Source: Prevotella lacticifex
Lineage (GTDB): Bacteria > Bacteroidota > Bacteroidia > Bacteroidales > Bacteroidaceae
Reading direction: 5' to 3'
Length of the DNA: 64,000 nt
Assembly: GCF_019973375.1 (NCBI RefSeq)
Contig: NZ_BPTV01000001.1
Span: 744,001 to 808,000, forward strand
Below are positions 1-9,380 of this stretch, one piece after another (the first letter of the stretch is position 1; each line of letters begins with the position of its first letter). The notes under the pieces were generated by a model, which made no database searches, was not told the DNA's origin, and saw only the letters and a program-made list of their open reading frames with translations. Made by a program: the position numbers and the translations under genes.

Positions 1-1
1 T

Positions 2-781
2 GAGCAGATGGCCTCGCAAATTACTATTACCCAGGATCCGGCTAACTCCAACTGCGTTACGCTTAGCACAGGTGGTGCCGGATACGTGAAAGTTACCGAC
101 GAGACCGGTGCTCTTGTCTATCAGGGAACGGGCGGATACTTTGAAGTCAGTCCAGGAGGCGCTAACGACCAGACATGGACTATCGAGCGTGCCAACTTCG
201 ATGGAACGACAACATCGGTAAAGAAGTCTGTGACTATCAATCAGTATCTTAATGTTGCTCCGGAGTGGAAGTTTTTCACCGACATGTCGTCAAAGACATG
301 GACATGGGATACTGGCTGGCGTGCCGATGGCGGCGCGTGGGGTAACATGGGCTACAAGGCCGGAGATAACGCTTCGTTCGTCAATGATGGTAATGGTATC
401 TGGTGGGCTTGCGCTCCTGCTGACCTCAGCGGTCAGACAGCGCATTCTGTCGGCAACCGTCAACCAGGAGAGGAAGACCCCAATGCATACATGGTATGGT
501 CGATTGCCGGTAAGCAGATAAAGTGCTACGACGCTACGGGTAAGGAAATCCGTAAGGGTACGTTCAGCTTTGATATGTCTACCGCTGACGATTGGAAGAA
601 GGGCGATCTGAAAACCTCTGCCGGATCAATTCTGTTCCCGTTCAAGATTAACGGCAATGGAAAGGAACCGACTTCGTTCGAAATCATGCAGATTGATGAT
701 TCGAAGATGAAGCTCGTCTTCGCAGAGCCGGGTACTGGTTCGTGGTCTGAGGCTACATGGTGGGCCTTCAAGAAGAAATGA
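2..781 (+). CDS. C-terminal part of a secreted/surface glycan-binding-type protein (partial)
   Basis: The frame is open to the first base of the window (GAG CAG precede the first ATG at 8), so the 5' end lies outside and the ATG at 8 is probably internal. The visible 257 residues start with a degenerate beta-sandwich (PKD-like, about residues 1-85). A Trp/Gly-rich beta domain follows, with KTWTWDTGW, GAWGNMGY and a C-terminal GSWSEATWWAFKKK. That pattern resembles the C-terminal domain of Bacteroidetes SGBP/PKD lipoproteins encoded next to SusC/SusD pairs, so an outer-membrane, polysaccharide-binding role is inferred. No catalytic motif is visible. A terminator follows directly. The family assignment is from memory of similar proteins and is only moderately secure; that it is a real coding 3' end is secure. 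Confidence 0.6.
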   Translation, partial: EQMASQITITQDPANSNCVTLSTGGAGYVKVTDETGALVYQGTGGYFEVSPGGANDQTWTIERANFDGTTTSVKKSVTINQYLNVAPEWKFFTDMSSKTWTWDTGWRADGGAWGNMGYKAGDNASFVNDGNGIWWACAPADLSGQTAHSVGNRQPGEEDPNAYMVWSIAGKQIKCYDATGKEIRKGTFSFDMSTADDWKKGDLKTSAGSILFPFKINGNGKEPTSFEIMQIDDSKMKLVFAEPGTGSWSEATWWAFKKK

Positions 782-804
782 TGAAATAACATCATCATAG
801 AATT

Positions 805-837
805 TCCCGGACTTGTTACTTGCAGGTCCGGGATTTT
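805..837 (+). terminator. Rho-independent terminator after the first gene
   Basis: An 8-bp perfect stem, TCCCGGAC (805-812) with GTCCGGGA (826-833), has a 13-base loop and is followed by TTTT. It lies 24 bases after the stop codon at 781 and separates that gene from the lipoprotein operon. Confidence 0.8.
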
Positions 838-912
838 CTTGCCCGCTTTTTTGTTGATGTATATTTAGCAAGTACAGTTGGTGAATAGATGCGAAAATAG
901 TTGCCGATAGTC

Positions 913-943
913 TTGCATTTGTATCAAAAAAATTGTAATTTTG
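913..943 (+). promoter_or_regulatory. Bacteroidetes-type promoter for the DUF4369/DUF6057/PD40 operon
   Basis: The -7 element TAATTTTG (936-943) fits TAnnTTTG. A TTG at 913-915 lies 20 bases upstream as a partial -33 element. It sits 39 bases before the ATG at 982. Confidence 0.55.
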
Positions 944-981
944 TAGTTAGATACGAACTAAATTGATAAGCTACTGATTAA

Positions 982-1554
982 ATGAGAAATTTCTACATGT
1001 ATTCAATATTGGCTTGCTGCCTTTTTATGTTCTTTGGTTGCTCTTCATCCAGCCGTTCTGCTGAGTGCCGCATCCACGGCATAGTGCCAGACAAGAGCAA
1101 GGAGGGGATAAAAGTATTTCTTGTTCCCGTTGATGGTGTGCAGGATGCTGCCCATGTCGATTCGACGGTTATTAAGGACGGGAAGTTTGAGTTTACTAAG
1201 GACTCTACCGGTATGGAAGTCATACGCCTCGACTACCATTACCGTGATAATGTGCAGGAGCTACTCGTTGTCACTGAGCCCGGCGATGTCAATGTCACTA
1301 TTGGCCCGAACAGTACCACTGCCGGAACGCCTCAGAACGATTCCCTGCAAGCGTGGAAAGACCAGATTATCCGTCGCAATGTCGCTTACAACAAATTGAG
1401 ATACCAGAACGACCGGCATCCGTCCGACAGTGCCACAAATAAGTTGAAGGCTATGCAGAAAGACTATCTTTCGTTCAACAAGGCTTTCCGCAGCCGTCAG
1501 CCGGCGGGTGTTTTCAAGGATTTTCTGAAACGTATCACAGGTGAAAAACAATGA
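982..1554 (+). CDS. DUF4369-type lipoprotein
   Basis: A 190-aa protein with a lipoprotein signal: hydrophobic residues 5-19, then the lipobox FFGC with Cys20. After a Ser-rich linker comes a compact beta-domain (about 28-115) with the pattern HGIVPDKSKEGIKVFLVP, DSTVIKDGKFEF and an ELLVVTEPGDVNVTIG strand. This matches the N-terminal DUF4369 domain that in Bacteroidetes often precedes a thioredoxin/AhpC domain. Here the thioredoxin part is absent and the C-terminus is a charged helix (125-190). It probably resides in the outer or inner membrane facing the periplasm. The stop overlaps the start of the downstream DUF6057 gene by four bases (ATGA), so the two are translationally coupled and likely function together; the function is unknown. 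Confidence 0.75.
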   Translation: MRNFYMYSILACCLFMFFGCSSSSRSAECRIHGIVPDKSKEGIKVFLVPVDGVQDAAHVDSTVIKDGKFEFTKDSTGMEVIRLDYHYRDNVQELLVVTEPGDVNVTIGPNSTTAGTPQNDSLQAWKDQIIRRNVAYNKLRYQNDRHPSDSATNKLKAMQKDYLSFNKAFRSRQPAGVFKDFLKRITGEKQ

Positions 1555-3206
1555 CCATTAAATCGTTCATCAACCGATACAGCAGTCTGCTCATGGCACT
1601 TGCGGTGCTTGTGGCCTTATTCCTTTTCTGGTTTGTCGGCTATCCTCAAGCACTTAACTACCAGGAGGAGAACCAGTTGTTCCTGTTCTCGACTGATTAC
1701 TTCTTCAGCCGTTTTGCTGTGGCGGGGGGACTGGCCGACTGGATTAGCGAGTTCATCGTCCAGTTTTACCATCTTCCCTGGCTCGGAGCACTGGCCCTTG
1801 CGTTCCTCGGCGTTGCAGTGCAGAGATTGACGCTTGCCGTTGTTAGCCATCACGCATCAGAAACGTGGACGCTGCTCATCTTGTCTTTGCTTCCCGTCGT
1901 ACTTCTTACGGGCGTGATGGGCAACGAGAACGTCCTGCTGTCGTATGAGGTAGCGTTGGCAATGGTCCTTGCAGCGACTTTAGGCTTGAGACGTATCAGT
2001 TGGTGGGGCGATATTGTCATTGTGCCATTGCTCTACTGGCTTGCGGGTCCCATGACGGTGCTGTACGTCTTGCTGCGTATCGTTGGCGACTGGCGAAAGG
2101 AATGGTGGACGATATTGTGGCTCCTTGCTGTCGAACTGATGGCTTATGCCTTTATCCTCGACGAATACCCTTTGAAAGAAGTACTTCTCGGTATCAACTA
2201 CTACCGCATTCCCCTTGTTCTTGATACTCCCGGCACACTGTGGATAGTTCCTGTGGTGGTCGTTCTTCTGGCCCTTCTCGGCAGACAGAATAATCTTATG
2301 GGTTGGCTGGACCGGGCATGGGTTGCGGCTTGCGCTTGCCTTATTGTTGCCGTGGCGGCCGTGATATGCATTGAATGTTGGTATCCTAAGGACAGATATG
2401 AACTTCTGATGCAGGACTGGCTTGTCCGCGAGGGCCATTGGCAGGATGTTATCGACCGTGCAGAGAAGTATCAGGTCAGGACAACATACTCGTCGAATGC
2501 CGTCAATCTCGCCCTTGCCATGACCGGACAGTTGGCCGACAGGCAGTTTGAGTTCTATCAGGACGGGCCGTCGGCACTCATCATGCCGTCGGTACGAGAC
2601 AACTTTTCAAATCTTCCGTCGGCGGAAGCCTTCTATCATCTTGGAATGATAAATTCCGCAAAACGGTATATGTATGATATTCAGGAGTCTATACTCAATG
2701 GACGGAAGAGCGGACGATGCATGAAGCGCATAGCTGAATGCTTTATCCTCAACGGACAGTATAAGGTAGCGAAGAAGTATCTCGATGTGCTGAAGCAGTC
2801 GCTCTTTTATCGCTCATGGGCTGAGGAGGCCGAGCAGTGTCTTTACGACGAAGTAAAGATCAACGCCAATCCTGAGTGGGGCTACCTGCGGCGCGTGCGT
2901 TACAAGAAGAATTATATGTACGACTATGGTCAGATGGATAAACTCCTCGGACTCCTTGTCGTCAACAACAATGATAACAAGATGGCCATGGACTACTATA
3001 TGGCCCAGTTGCTCTTGAACGTAAATATCCGTGACTTTATGAATTATGTGGGCTGGGTGATGCAGCAGCGTGGATATGTGCAGTTGCCTGCCGGATACCA
3101 GGATGCCGTCCGGTGTATCCAAAGTCATGGAACGGCCCCTGGGTCGGTATATGCCGGATATGTCAAGACAAGAGTAATGAGTAATGGAGTAAATGATAAA
3201 CAGTGA
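1551..3206 (+). CDS. DUF6057-type polytopic membrane protein, copy 1
   Basis: A 551-aa protein. The N-terminal half (about 10-275) holds roughly eight hydrophobic segments, with the signature NYQEENQLFLFSTDYF at about 37-52 right after the first membrane helix. The C-terminal half (about 285-520) is soluble, helical and TPR-like, with NLALAMTGQLADRQFEFYQ, AFYHLGMINSAKRY and a KINANPEWGYLRR segment. Two paralogues in this window (4711-6510 and 22121-23740) share these features. I place it in the family I know as DUF6057; no biochemical role is known to me. It overlaps the upstream lipoprotein by ATGA and abuts the PD40 gene downstream, so lipoprotein, membrane protein and PD40 lipoprotein probably act as one envelope unit. 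Confidence 0.75.
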   Translation: MTIKSFINRYSSLLMALAVLVALFLFWFVGYPQALNYQEENQLFLFSTDYFFSRFAVAGGLADWISEFIVQFYHLPWLGALALAFLGVAVQRLTLAVVSHHASETWTLLILSLLPVVLLTGVMGNENVLLSYEVALAMVLAATLGLRRISWWGDIVIVPLLYWLAGPMTVLYVLLRIVGDWRKEWWTILWLLAVELMAYAFILDEYPLKEVLLGINYYRIPLVLDTPGTLWIVPVVVVLLALLGRQNNLMGWLDRAWVAACACLIVAVAAVICIECWYPKDRYELLMQDWLVREGHWQDVIDRAEKYQVRTTYSSNAVNLALAMTGQLADRQFEFYQDGPSALIMPSVRDNFSNLPSAEAFYHLGMINSAKRYMYDIQESILNGRKSGRCMKRIAECFILNGQYKVAKKYLDVLKQSLFYRSWAEEAEQCLYDEVKINANPEWGYLRRVRYKKNYMYDYGQMDKLLGLLVVNNNDNKMAMDYYMAQLLLNVNIRDFMNYVGWVMQQRGYVQLPAGYQDAVRCIQSHGTAPGSVYAGYVKTRVMSNGVNDKQ

Positions 3207-4675
3207 TGGTAATGAGAAAACTATATATCATATTCTTTCTGACAATGCTGTTGGTGTCATGCTCCGACAGTCCCAACGGTGCCGTGGTGTCGACGGAATT
3301 GCCGGCCATCTATCCCGATTATAAGGATGTTACGATACCGTCGGGCATTGCACCTCTGAATTTCAACGCCGTCGGCAATGACGTCGACGAGGTTTATGCT
3401 AAGGTGAAAGGCAGCAAGGGGGGTGAGATTACCGCCGCCGGCGACTATGCCGACTTCGATGTTGACGAGTGGCATGCGCTAACGGAACGAAATAAAGGCG
3501 GACGGCTGACGGTTACCGTGTCGGTGAAGCGCGGCGACGGCTGGACACAATACCGTCCGTTCAATATCTTTGTCAGTCCTTACCGTCTCGATGCGTGGGG
3601 ACTGACCTACCGTCTCATCGATCCCGGCTACGAGGTGGGTGGCGATATCGGCATCTACCAGCGTTCGTTGGCCGACTTTAATGAATATCCCATCCTCACG
3701 GAGAAGGCTGTGCCGGGACGCTGTATGAACTGCCACACCCCTAACAGGACTGATCCTAAGGAGTTTACGTCGCAGATACGAGGGGAGAACGGTGGCACCC
3801 TTGTCTACAAGAACGGTAAGGCGGTGTGGCTGAACACGAAAACGGGACCCGTGAAGTCGGCCGGCAGCTATGCCTCGTGGCACCCCTCCGGCCGTTATGT
3901 AGCTTATGCGTCGAATGCCGTATGGCAGAATTTCTTCACCGGAAAGAACGAAAACCTCGAGGTTTATCATACCTTCAGCAATATATTTGTGCTCGACACC
4001 GAGACGAACCAGGTCATCCTTGCCCCACAACTCAACGACAGCAATCAAGAGATATTCCCTGCTTTCTCGGCCGACGGTAAATCGCTGTTCTACAGTTCGT
4101 CACCGAAGTTGAACCTGCCGGGAGAATATGAAAAGGTAAAATGCTCTATCTGTTCGATACCTTTCGATGCCGCCACCGGCACTTTCGGCACCAAGGTGGA
4201 CACCCTCCTCAACGGCCGACGTGACAACCGCAGCTACATCCTTGTCCGTCCGAGCTATGACGGACGGTGGCTGATGTACACCGTGGCTTCGAGGAGCAAC
4301 TTCCCTATAGCCCAGCGCGATGCCGACCTGTGGATGATGGACCTGCGGACGCACCGCGCCTGGCCTCTGACGGAATGCAACAGCCAACAGACTGAAAGCT
4401 ACCACAACTGGAGTGCCGACAGCCACTGGTTCGTGTTCTCGTCGAAACGGGAGGACGGCGTGCACACACGGCTTTATCTCTCGTCGGTCGACGACAAGGG
4501 TAGGGCGACAAAGCCGTTCCTTCTGCCGCAGCAGAATCCGTGGAAATACTACCATGCCCAGTTTAAGGCATATAACGTTCCTGACTTCGCGCTGACGAAG
4601 GTCAATCTCAATATGCATCAGGTGGCACGCGATATCCTCGAAGGAAAACGCACTCAGGTGACTGTCAGAAAGTAG
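3206..4675 (+). CDS. PD40/TolB-like beta-propeller lipoprotein with CxxCH motif, copy 1
   Basis: About 489 aa. GTG 3203, ATG 3206 and ATG 3212 are all possible starts; ATG 3206 overlaps the preceding TGA by one base. Lipobox LLVSC with Cys19. An N-terminal beta-domain carries the family signature IYPDYKDVTIPSGIAPLNF. CMNCH at about residues 173-177 is a canonical CxxCH c-type heme attachment motif. After it come propeller-like PD40 repeats: WHPSGRYVAY, FSADGKSLFYSS, PSYDGRWLMYT and NWSADSHWFVFSSKR. It is predicted to be a periplasm-facing or surface lipoprotein. Whether heme is really bound is not shown by sequence alone. Each of the three copies in the window follows a DUF6057 gene, so the two proteins are probably partners. 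Confidence 0.75.
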   Translation: MVMRKLYIIFFLTMLLVSCSDSPNGAVVSTELPAIYPDYKDVTIPSGIAPLNFNAVGNDVDEVYAKVKGSKGGEITAAGDYADFDVDEWHALTERNKGGRLTVTVSVKRGDGWTQYRPFNIFVSPYRLDAWGLTYRLIDPGYEVGGDIGIYQRSLADFNEYPILTEKAVPGRCMNCHTPNRTDPKEFTSQIRGENGGTLVYKNGKAVWLNTKTGPVKSAGSYASWHPSGRYVAYASNAVWQNFFTGKNENLEVYHTFSNIFVLDTETNQVILAPQLNDSNQEIFPAFSADGKSLFYSSSPKLNLPGEYEKVKCSICSIPFDAATGTFGTKVDTLLNGRRDNRSYILVRPSYDGRWLMYTVASRSNFPIAQRDADLWMMDLRTHRAWPLTECNSQQTESYHNWSADSHWFVFSSKREDGVHTRLYLSSVDDKGRATKPFLLPQQNPWKYYHAQFKAYNVPDFALTKVNLNMHQVARDILEGKRTQVTVRK

Positions 4676-4710
4676 TCTCGTAATATTGATAGGAAATAAA
4701 GACTTGTTTT

Positions 4711-6510
4711 ATGAAATACATTCAACGATATTGGAAAATTGTAGTCTCAGTGGTCTTCGCCATCGCTGTGGCCGTGTTCTGGGCTTTGCCGGCGGTGAGT
4801 CTGCTGAGCTATCATGAGCAGTATCAGCTCTTCCTCTTCACTGCCGACTACTTCAGGGAGCGTTTGGCGGTGCCCGGCGGACTGGCCGATTATATTGCGG
4901 AGTTCATCACACAGTGGAACTACATTTTTGTTGTTGGTGCTCTACTCCTCGCGCTGTTGTTCTTTGTCTTCCAGCGCCTTACGTGGCGGATAGCGAAGGG
5001 TGAGGAGGCAGCCGATGTATGGTATCCGTTGAGTTTCGTCCCGACGATACTGATGTTGGCCTATATGTGCGATGCCAATGTGATGCCGTCGTTCCTTGTG
5101 GCCCTCGTCCTCGTCCAGCTGCTCATGCTTCTATGGCAGAAAGTTGCTTGCGGGGCGAATTCTGTTGTCAGGGTGGCCTTTATTGTCGTCGTTCTGCCAC
5201 TCAGCTATTGGCTCCTTGGTCCTGTCATGCTCGTCCTTGCGGCCTACATCTTTATATATGTTTTAGCTAATAAGTCGCGCCGGCTGTCGCCGTGGATAGC
5301 CATCGGCACTGCCATATACGCTGTGGCAACGGTCCTCGTTGTGGCACAGTTCCGGCCCGAGCCACTCTATCGTCTCTTCGGCGGTCTCAACTACTACCGT
5401 TTTCCGGCATATATCCCATGGCCTCAGGTCGCGATGATGACGCTCGTGGCTGTTTTCCCGTTCCTGCTGCGTCTGCTGCCGGCGGCAAAAGCCAAGATTG
5501 CCATACCCATACAGATAATTTCCGTTGTGGCAGGCGGCTGCGCCCTCGTGTTCTTCAGCTTCCGCACCATTGCCAACGAAATTATCGACTACGACTATCT
5601 TGTCAGGATGCATGCCTGGGGCAAGATTATAGAAAAGGCGGAAAAGAAGCAGCCCACGACACCACTTGAAGTGTCGTGCGTCAATTTTGCGCTCAGTCAG
5701 AAGGGACAACTCTGCGACCGTCTTTTCGAATTCTATCAGAATGGTGGTGAGGGTCTTTTCCCTACGTTCACCCGCGATATGCTCTCACCGATCTCTACGG
5801 GTGAGATATTCTATACACTCGGTATGGTCAACGATGCCGAACGCTATTTCTTCGAGGCCCAGCAGGCCATTCCTAACTTCCGCCGCAGCGGTCGCCTATG
5901 TCAGCAAATCATATCTTGTGAGATTATAAACGGAAATTATTCGGTGGCTCGCAAGCTCCTCCATGAACTCAGCCACTCGCTGTTCTATTCGCGTTGGGCC
6001 GACGAACGCCTTGCGATGCTCGGCAACGAGAAGAAGATTAACGCCGATCCCGTCTACGGACGACTGCGTAAGTTCCGTGTTTCAAAAGATTATCTCTTCT
6101 CCGATACTGAGATGGACCAGATGCTCGGACTCGTCTATACCCACTGCTATCAGAACCGTAATGCCTATGAGTACCTTATGGCTTACGAGCTTGTGCAGCG
6201 CGATATGACCAAGTTTATGGAGTATTATCCTATAGGCCGCTTTGCCGGCTACACCGACCATATCCCTTACGCTATCCAGCAGGCACTTGTCTTCGACTGG
6301 ACCCAGCGCCACGGCAGTTTCGATGGTATGCCTTACAGTATCGAACCGCAGTGGCAGCAGCTGATGGTGCAGTTCATTCAGGCCTATATGTCGAACCGCG
6401 AGGACCCCGTTCTCTCGACACCGCCGTTGAGCAACACCTTCTGGAACTATATGCTCATAAACAAGCGGAAAGCCAAAGGAACAAAGAAAGAATCAAAGGA
6501 AGTTTATTGA
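4711..6510 (+). CDS. DUF6057-type polytopic membrane protein, copy 2
   Basis: A 599-aa paralogue of 1551-3206, somewhat longer at the C-terminus. The first hydrophobic helix is followed by SYHEQYQLFLFTADYF, equivalent to the YQEENQLF signature. About eight to nine membrane segments extend to about residue 290. The soluble TPR-like region begins near VRMHAWGKIIEKAEKKQP and includes SQKGQLCDRLFEFYQNG, LGMVNDAERYFFEAQQA and KKINADPVYGRLRKFRV. It lies 35 bases after copy 1 of the PD40 gene and 1 base before copy 2, so the first block looks like a tandem duplication of a two-gene unit. The divergence is high, so the duplication is old. Function unknown. Confidence 0.75.
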   Translation: MKYIQRYWKIVVSVVFAIAVAVFWALPAVSLLSYHEQYQLFLFTADYFRERLAVPGGLADYIAEFITQWNYIFVVGALLLALLFFVFQRLTWRIAKGEEAADVWYPLSFVPTILMLAYMCDANVMPSFLVALVLVQLLMLLWQKVACGANSVVRVAFIVVVLPLSYWLLGPVMLVLAAYIFIYVLANKSRRLSPWIAIGTAIYAVATVLVVAQFRPEPLYRLFGGLNYYRFPAYIPWPQVAMMTLVAVFPFLLRLLPAAKAKIAIPIQIISVVAGGCALVFFSFRTIANEIIDYDYLVRMHAWGKIIEKAEKKQPTTPLEVSCVNFALSQKGQLCDRLFEFYQNGGEGLFPTFTRDMLSPISTGEIFYTLGMVNDAERYFFEAQQAIPNFRRSGRLCQQIISCEIINGNYSVARKLLHELSHSLFYSRWADERLAMLGNEKKINADPVYGRLRKFRVSKDYLFSDTEMDQMLGLVYTHCYQNRNAYEYLMAYELVQRDMTKFMEYYPIGRFAGYTDHIPYAIQQALVFDWTQRHGSFDGMPYSIEPQWQQLMVQFIQAYMSNREDPVLSTPPLSNTFWNYMLINKRKAKGTKKESKEVY

Positions 6511-6511
6511 T

Positions 6512-7975
6512 ATGAAGAAGATATATGTCTATATGATGGCGGCAATGATGCTCGCCTCGTGTACCGAGAAACCGGAAAATGTGACGAAGGTCGACAAACT
6601 GCCGGCCATCTTCCCCGACTACTCCGGCGTTACCATCCCCGACGGTATTGCTCCGATGAACTTCAACGTTACCGGCGACGATTGCGACTGTGTCGACGTG
6701 ACGGTGAAAGGGTCGAAGGGCGGCGAGGTCCACTCCAACGGCGACTATGCAAAGTTCGACCTCGACGACTGGCATTCGCTCACCCGGCAGAACAAGGGCG
6801 GTACGCTGACATTCACCGTATGCGTGGAGAAGGATGGCAAGTGGACTCAGTATAAGGACTTTACGATGACCGTCAGCCCTTACGCCATCGGCGACTGGGG
6901 TCTGACATACCGTCGGATAGCTCCCGGTTATGAGGTCTACGGCCACATGGGGATATACCAGCGCGACCTGTCGACATTCGACGAGACCCCCATCTTCGAC
7001 AATCTCGCTGCTCCGGGTGCCTGCGTCAACTGCCACACTCCCAACCGCACCAATCCCGACCAGTACACCTTCCACGTCCGGGGCGAGCATGGTGCTACGG
7101 TCGTTCACCGCGACGGCAAGGAGGAACTCCTCAAAGCCAAGAACGATTCCATCCACGGCTCAATGGTGTATCCTTACTGGCATCCTTCGGGGAAATACTG
7201 CGCTTACTCGACAAACAACACCCATCAGAGTTTCCATTCCGTGAGGTCGGAACGGATAGAGGTCTTCGACCAGAGCTCAGATGTCTTTGTTTATGAGCCG
7301 TCGACGCATCAGCTGATTCTCGATTCGCTGCTGATGACGAAGGATCACTACGAGACTTATCCGGCTTTCTCGCCCGACGGACGGACACTCTATTTCTGCT
7401 CGTCTACGGCAGAGCCTATCCCCAGCAATTATAAGGATATAAAATACAATATCTGTGAGATTGCCTTCAACCCCGACAATGGCTCTTTCGGCACACGTGT
7501 TGATACCATTTTCAACGCCCGCAAGATGGGGAAGAGTGCCACCCACCCGCGTCCCTCCTATGACGGACGCTACCTTATGTTCACCATGAGCGACTATGGC
7601 TGTTTCCCCATCTGGCACAAGGAAGCCGACAACTGGCTCCTCGACTTGCGGACGGGAAAGGCACAGCCGATGACGGCCGCCAACAGCGACAATACCGACT
7701 CGTGGCACAACTGGTCGGCTAATTCCCATTGGTTCGTGTTCACCAGCCGTCGCTGCGATGGGCTGTACACGCGACTCTACCTCGCATCCGTCGATGATAA
7801 GGGCAATGTCAGTAAGCCGTTCCTCCTGCCGCAGGAGAATCCGTTAGACTATTACGATAAACTTCTCGACTCGTACAATACTCCCGACTTCACGACGAAG
7901 CCTGTCAAACTTGACGAAAGGGAGATGGGACGGCAGATAAACAGCGACAACAGAACAGCGACGAAGGTCCGTTGA
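6512..7975 (+). CDS. PD40/TolB-like beta-propeller lipoprotein with CxxCH motif, copy 2
   Basis: A 487-aa paralogue of the gene at 3206. Lipobox MLASC with Cys17. Signature IFPDYSGVTIPDGIAPMNF; GLTYRRIAPGYEVYG before the heme-type motif CVNCH (171-175), which is followed by TPNRTNPDQ as in copy 1 (TPNRTDPKE). PD40-type repeats: WHPSGKYCAYSTN, FSPDGRTLYFCSS, PSYDGRYLMFT and NWSANSHWFVFTSRR. It starts 1 base after the stop of its DUF6057 partner and is the last gene of the 982-7975 operon. The strict conservation of CxxCH and the flanking Pro-Asn-Arg between copies suggests a functional site. The ligand is unproven; a structural metal or disulphide site is an alternative. Confidence 0.75.
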   Translation: MKKIYVYMMAAMMLASCTEKPENVTKVDKLPAIFPDYSGVTIPDGIAPMNFNVTGDDCDCVDVTVKGSKGGEVHSNGDYAKFDLDDWHSLTRQNKGGTLTFTVCVEKDGKWTQYKDFTMTVSPYAIGDWGLTYRRIAPGYEVYGHMGIYQRDLSTFDETPIFDNLAAPGACVNCHTPNRTNPDQYTFHVRGEHGATVVHRDGKEELLKAKNDSIHGSMVYPYWHPSGKYCAYSTNNTHQSFHSVRSERIEVFDQSSDVFVYEPSTHQLILDSLLMTKDHYETYPAFSPDGRTLYFCSSTAEPIPSNYKDIKYNICEIAFNPDNGSFGTRVDTIFNARKMGKSATHPRPSYDGRYLMFTMSDYGCFPIWHKEADNWLLDLRTGKAQPMTAANSDNTDSWHNWSANSHWFVFTSRRCDGLYTRLYLASVDDKGNVSKPFLLPQENPLDYYDKLLDSYNTPDFTTKPVKLDEREMGRQINSDNRTATKVR

Positions 7976-8170
7976 GAGCCGCAGCCGCTGTGGCTGTCGC
8001 CGGGCGGTGCCACGGATGCTCCTTCCAACATCTCGCATACTGCCCGTGATAAAGCCTTCCTGCTGAATCATGAGGGTGCAGAGATTAACGCGTACAGCGT
8101 ATTTTGGCTCTCATCCTTGTGGCTCGGAAAGAGCAACGCTGCGGTAGTCAAACATTGAAATATATTTACA

Positions 8171-8300
8171 TCGTTCCGAAACATATCATTTCGGCTTCTA
8201 AAACGGTCCATTTCGGCTTGCGAAATGGACCGTTTTGCGTTCTAATAAGTACCGTTTCGCAATGCAAAACGGCATGTATTGGCAACCTGTTGACTGTCAG
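8171..8300. repeat. Palindromic intergenic repeat, copy A
   Basis: Contains a perfect 16-bp inverted repeat (8200-8215 with 8221-8236, 5-base loop) built around AACGGTCCATTTCG. A looser one follows around TTTCGCAATGCAAAACGG (8254-8272). A diverged relative with the same order of blocks (GCTTGCGAAA, then GTTTCGCAATGCAA) lies at 47112-47210. It occupies most of the 560-base gap after the PD40 gene, in which I see no coding region. The position would suit termination of the upstream operon, but there is no clean T-run. Confidence 0.6.
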
Positions 8301-8469
8301 CAGGATACAAAGACAATCCAAAGCACTGAACCTTGTGAATTATCTTTACATACTGTTTACCGGTATCCTCCTGTCGTCCCGGCCCTCTCTATAATATAAT
8401 GTGGGCTGACGAAAGAAGAATCCGTAGGCGGTTAATGAGAGTTAAAAATGCTAATGACCAATAAATAAG

Positions 8470-8500
8470 TTGGCGGAGCAGAATAAATATCATATTTTTG
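8470..8500 (+). promoter_or_regulatory. Promoter for the Bax-inhibitor-1 family gene
   Basis: -7 element TATTTTTG (8493-8500) with TTG (8470-8472) 20 bases upstream; the start codon is 35 bases downstream. Confidence 0.55.
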
Positions 8501-8535
8501 TAAGCTAATAAACTTTCAATTAATTAGATAGAATT

Positions 8536-9258
8536 ATGGATTACAACGATTTTACAAGAGTGGTCGACGAGAAGGAACGCGGCCTCGAAATGCAGGTCGC
8601 CTTTCCTGCGCTGATGCGAAAAGTCTACGGCTGGATGGCCTTGGCTCTGGTTATTACCGGGCTCACATCATATATGGTAGCGTCGTCGCCGGGACTGATG
8701 CAGATGATTTTTGCCAACCGACTTGTCTTCTGGGGAATGGTGATAGCCGAGTTTGCTATCGTCTTTGTCATCTCCGGACGCATCAACCGCTTGTCGCTGG
8801 TATCGGCAACGACATGGTTTGTCGTCTATTCGGTTCTGAACGGAGCCCTGCTGTCCTTCATCTTTATGGTTTACACGCAGACGGCAATCACCGAGGTCTT
8901 CTTCATCACCGCCGGAACGTTTGGCGCGATGGCCCTTATAGGCTCGACAACGAAGCGCGACCTGACAAAACTCGGCGGTATTCTCTTCATGGCGCTTATC
9001 GGACTGATTATCGCTTCGGTCGTGAACTTCTTCGTTCAGAGCAATACCCTCGACCTCATCGTAAGCTATGTGGGAGTGCTGATCTTCGTGGGACTCACGG
9101 CTTGGGATGCCCAGCAGATTAAGCGGATGCTCGCCATGGCCCCCGATGCCGGCGAGGGAGCGCAGAAGATTGCCCTCTTGGGAGCTCTGAATCTTTATCT
9201 CGACTTCATTAACCTGTTCCTCTATCTGCTCCGTATATTCGGTGGAAGAGATGATTAA
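8536..9258 (+). CDS. Bax inhibitor-1/YccA family membrane protein
   Basis: A 240-aa protein with about seven hydrophobic segments from residue 30 to the C-terminus. It has the family order: a cytosolic N-terminus with RGLEMQVAFPALMRKVYGWMALAL, then FAIVFVISGRINRLS, TFGAMALIGSTTKRDLTKLGG, VGLTAWDAQQIKRM and a final LYLDFINLFLYLLRIFGGR. This is diagnostic for the BI-1 (TMBIM) family. Characterised bacterial members act as pH-sensitive calcium leak channels; the physiological role in Bacteroidetes is not known to me. It is a single gene with its own promoter, and a strong hairpin terminator follows at 9343. Confidence 0.9.
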   Translation: MDYNDFTRVVDEKERGLEMQVAFPALMRKVYGWMALALVITGLTSYMVASSPGLMQMIFANRLVFWGMVIAEFAIVFVISGRINRLSLVSATTWFVVYSVLNGALLSFIFMVYTQTAITEVFFITAGTFGAMALIGSTTKRDLTKLGGILFMALIGLIIASVVNFFVQSNTLDLIVSYVGVLIFVGLTAWDAQQIKRMLAMAPDAGEGAQKIALLGALNLYLDFINLFLYLLRIFGGRDD

Positions 9259-9342
9259 TGCAATTTAATGCATATATAACAGGCTAAAACAATATTGAGG
9301 ATAATTATTGTATATTCTTTGTAAGAATATGCTGATATAAGG

Positions 9343-9379
9343 AAAATGCAAGAATTCGTTTGCGAATTCTTGCATTTTT
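9343..9379 (+). terminator. Strong terminator-like palindrome between the BI-1 gene and argR
   Basis: A 16-bp perfect stem: AAAATGCAAGAATTCG at 9343-9358 and its complement at 9363-9378, with a TTTG loop and a TTTTT end. It lies 85 bases after the BI-1 stop and ends directly before the argR -33 region. Termination is the simplest reading; its GAATTC-containing symmetry and position also allow an operator role for ArgR. Confidence 0.7.
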
Positions 9380-9380
9380 C

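Noticed and set aside
8104..8394. 96-codon plus-strand frame in the gap after the second PD40 gene
   Set aside because: It runs through the palindromic repeat, has no protein-like composition and no start signal; it is explained by the repeat.
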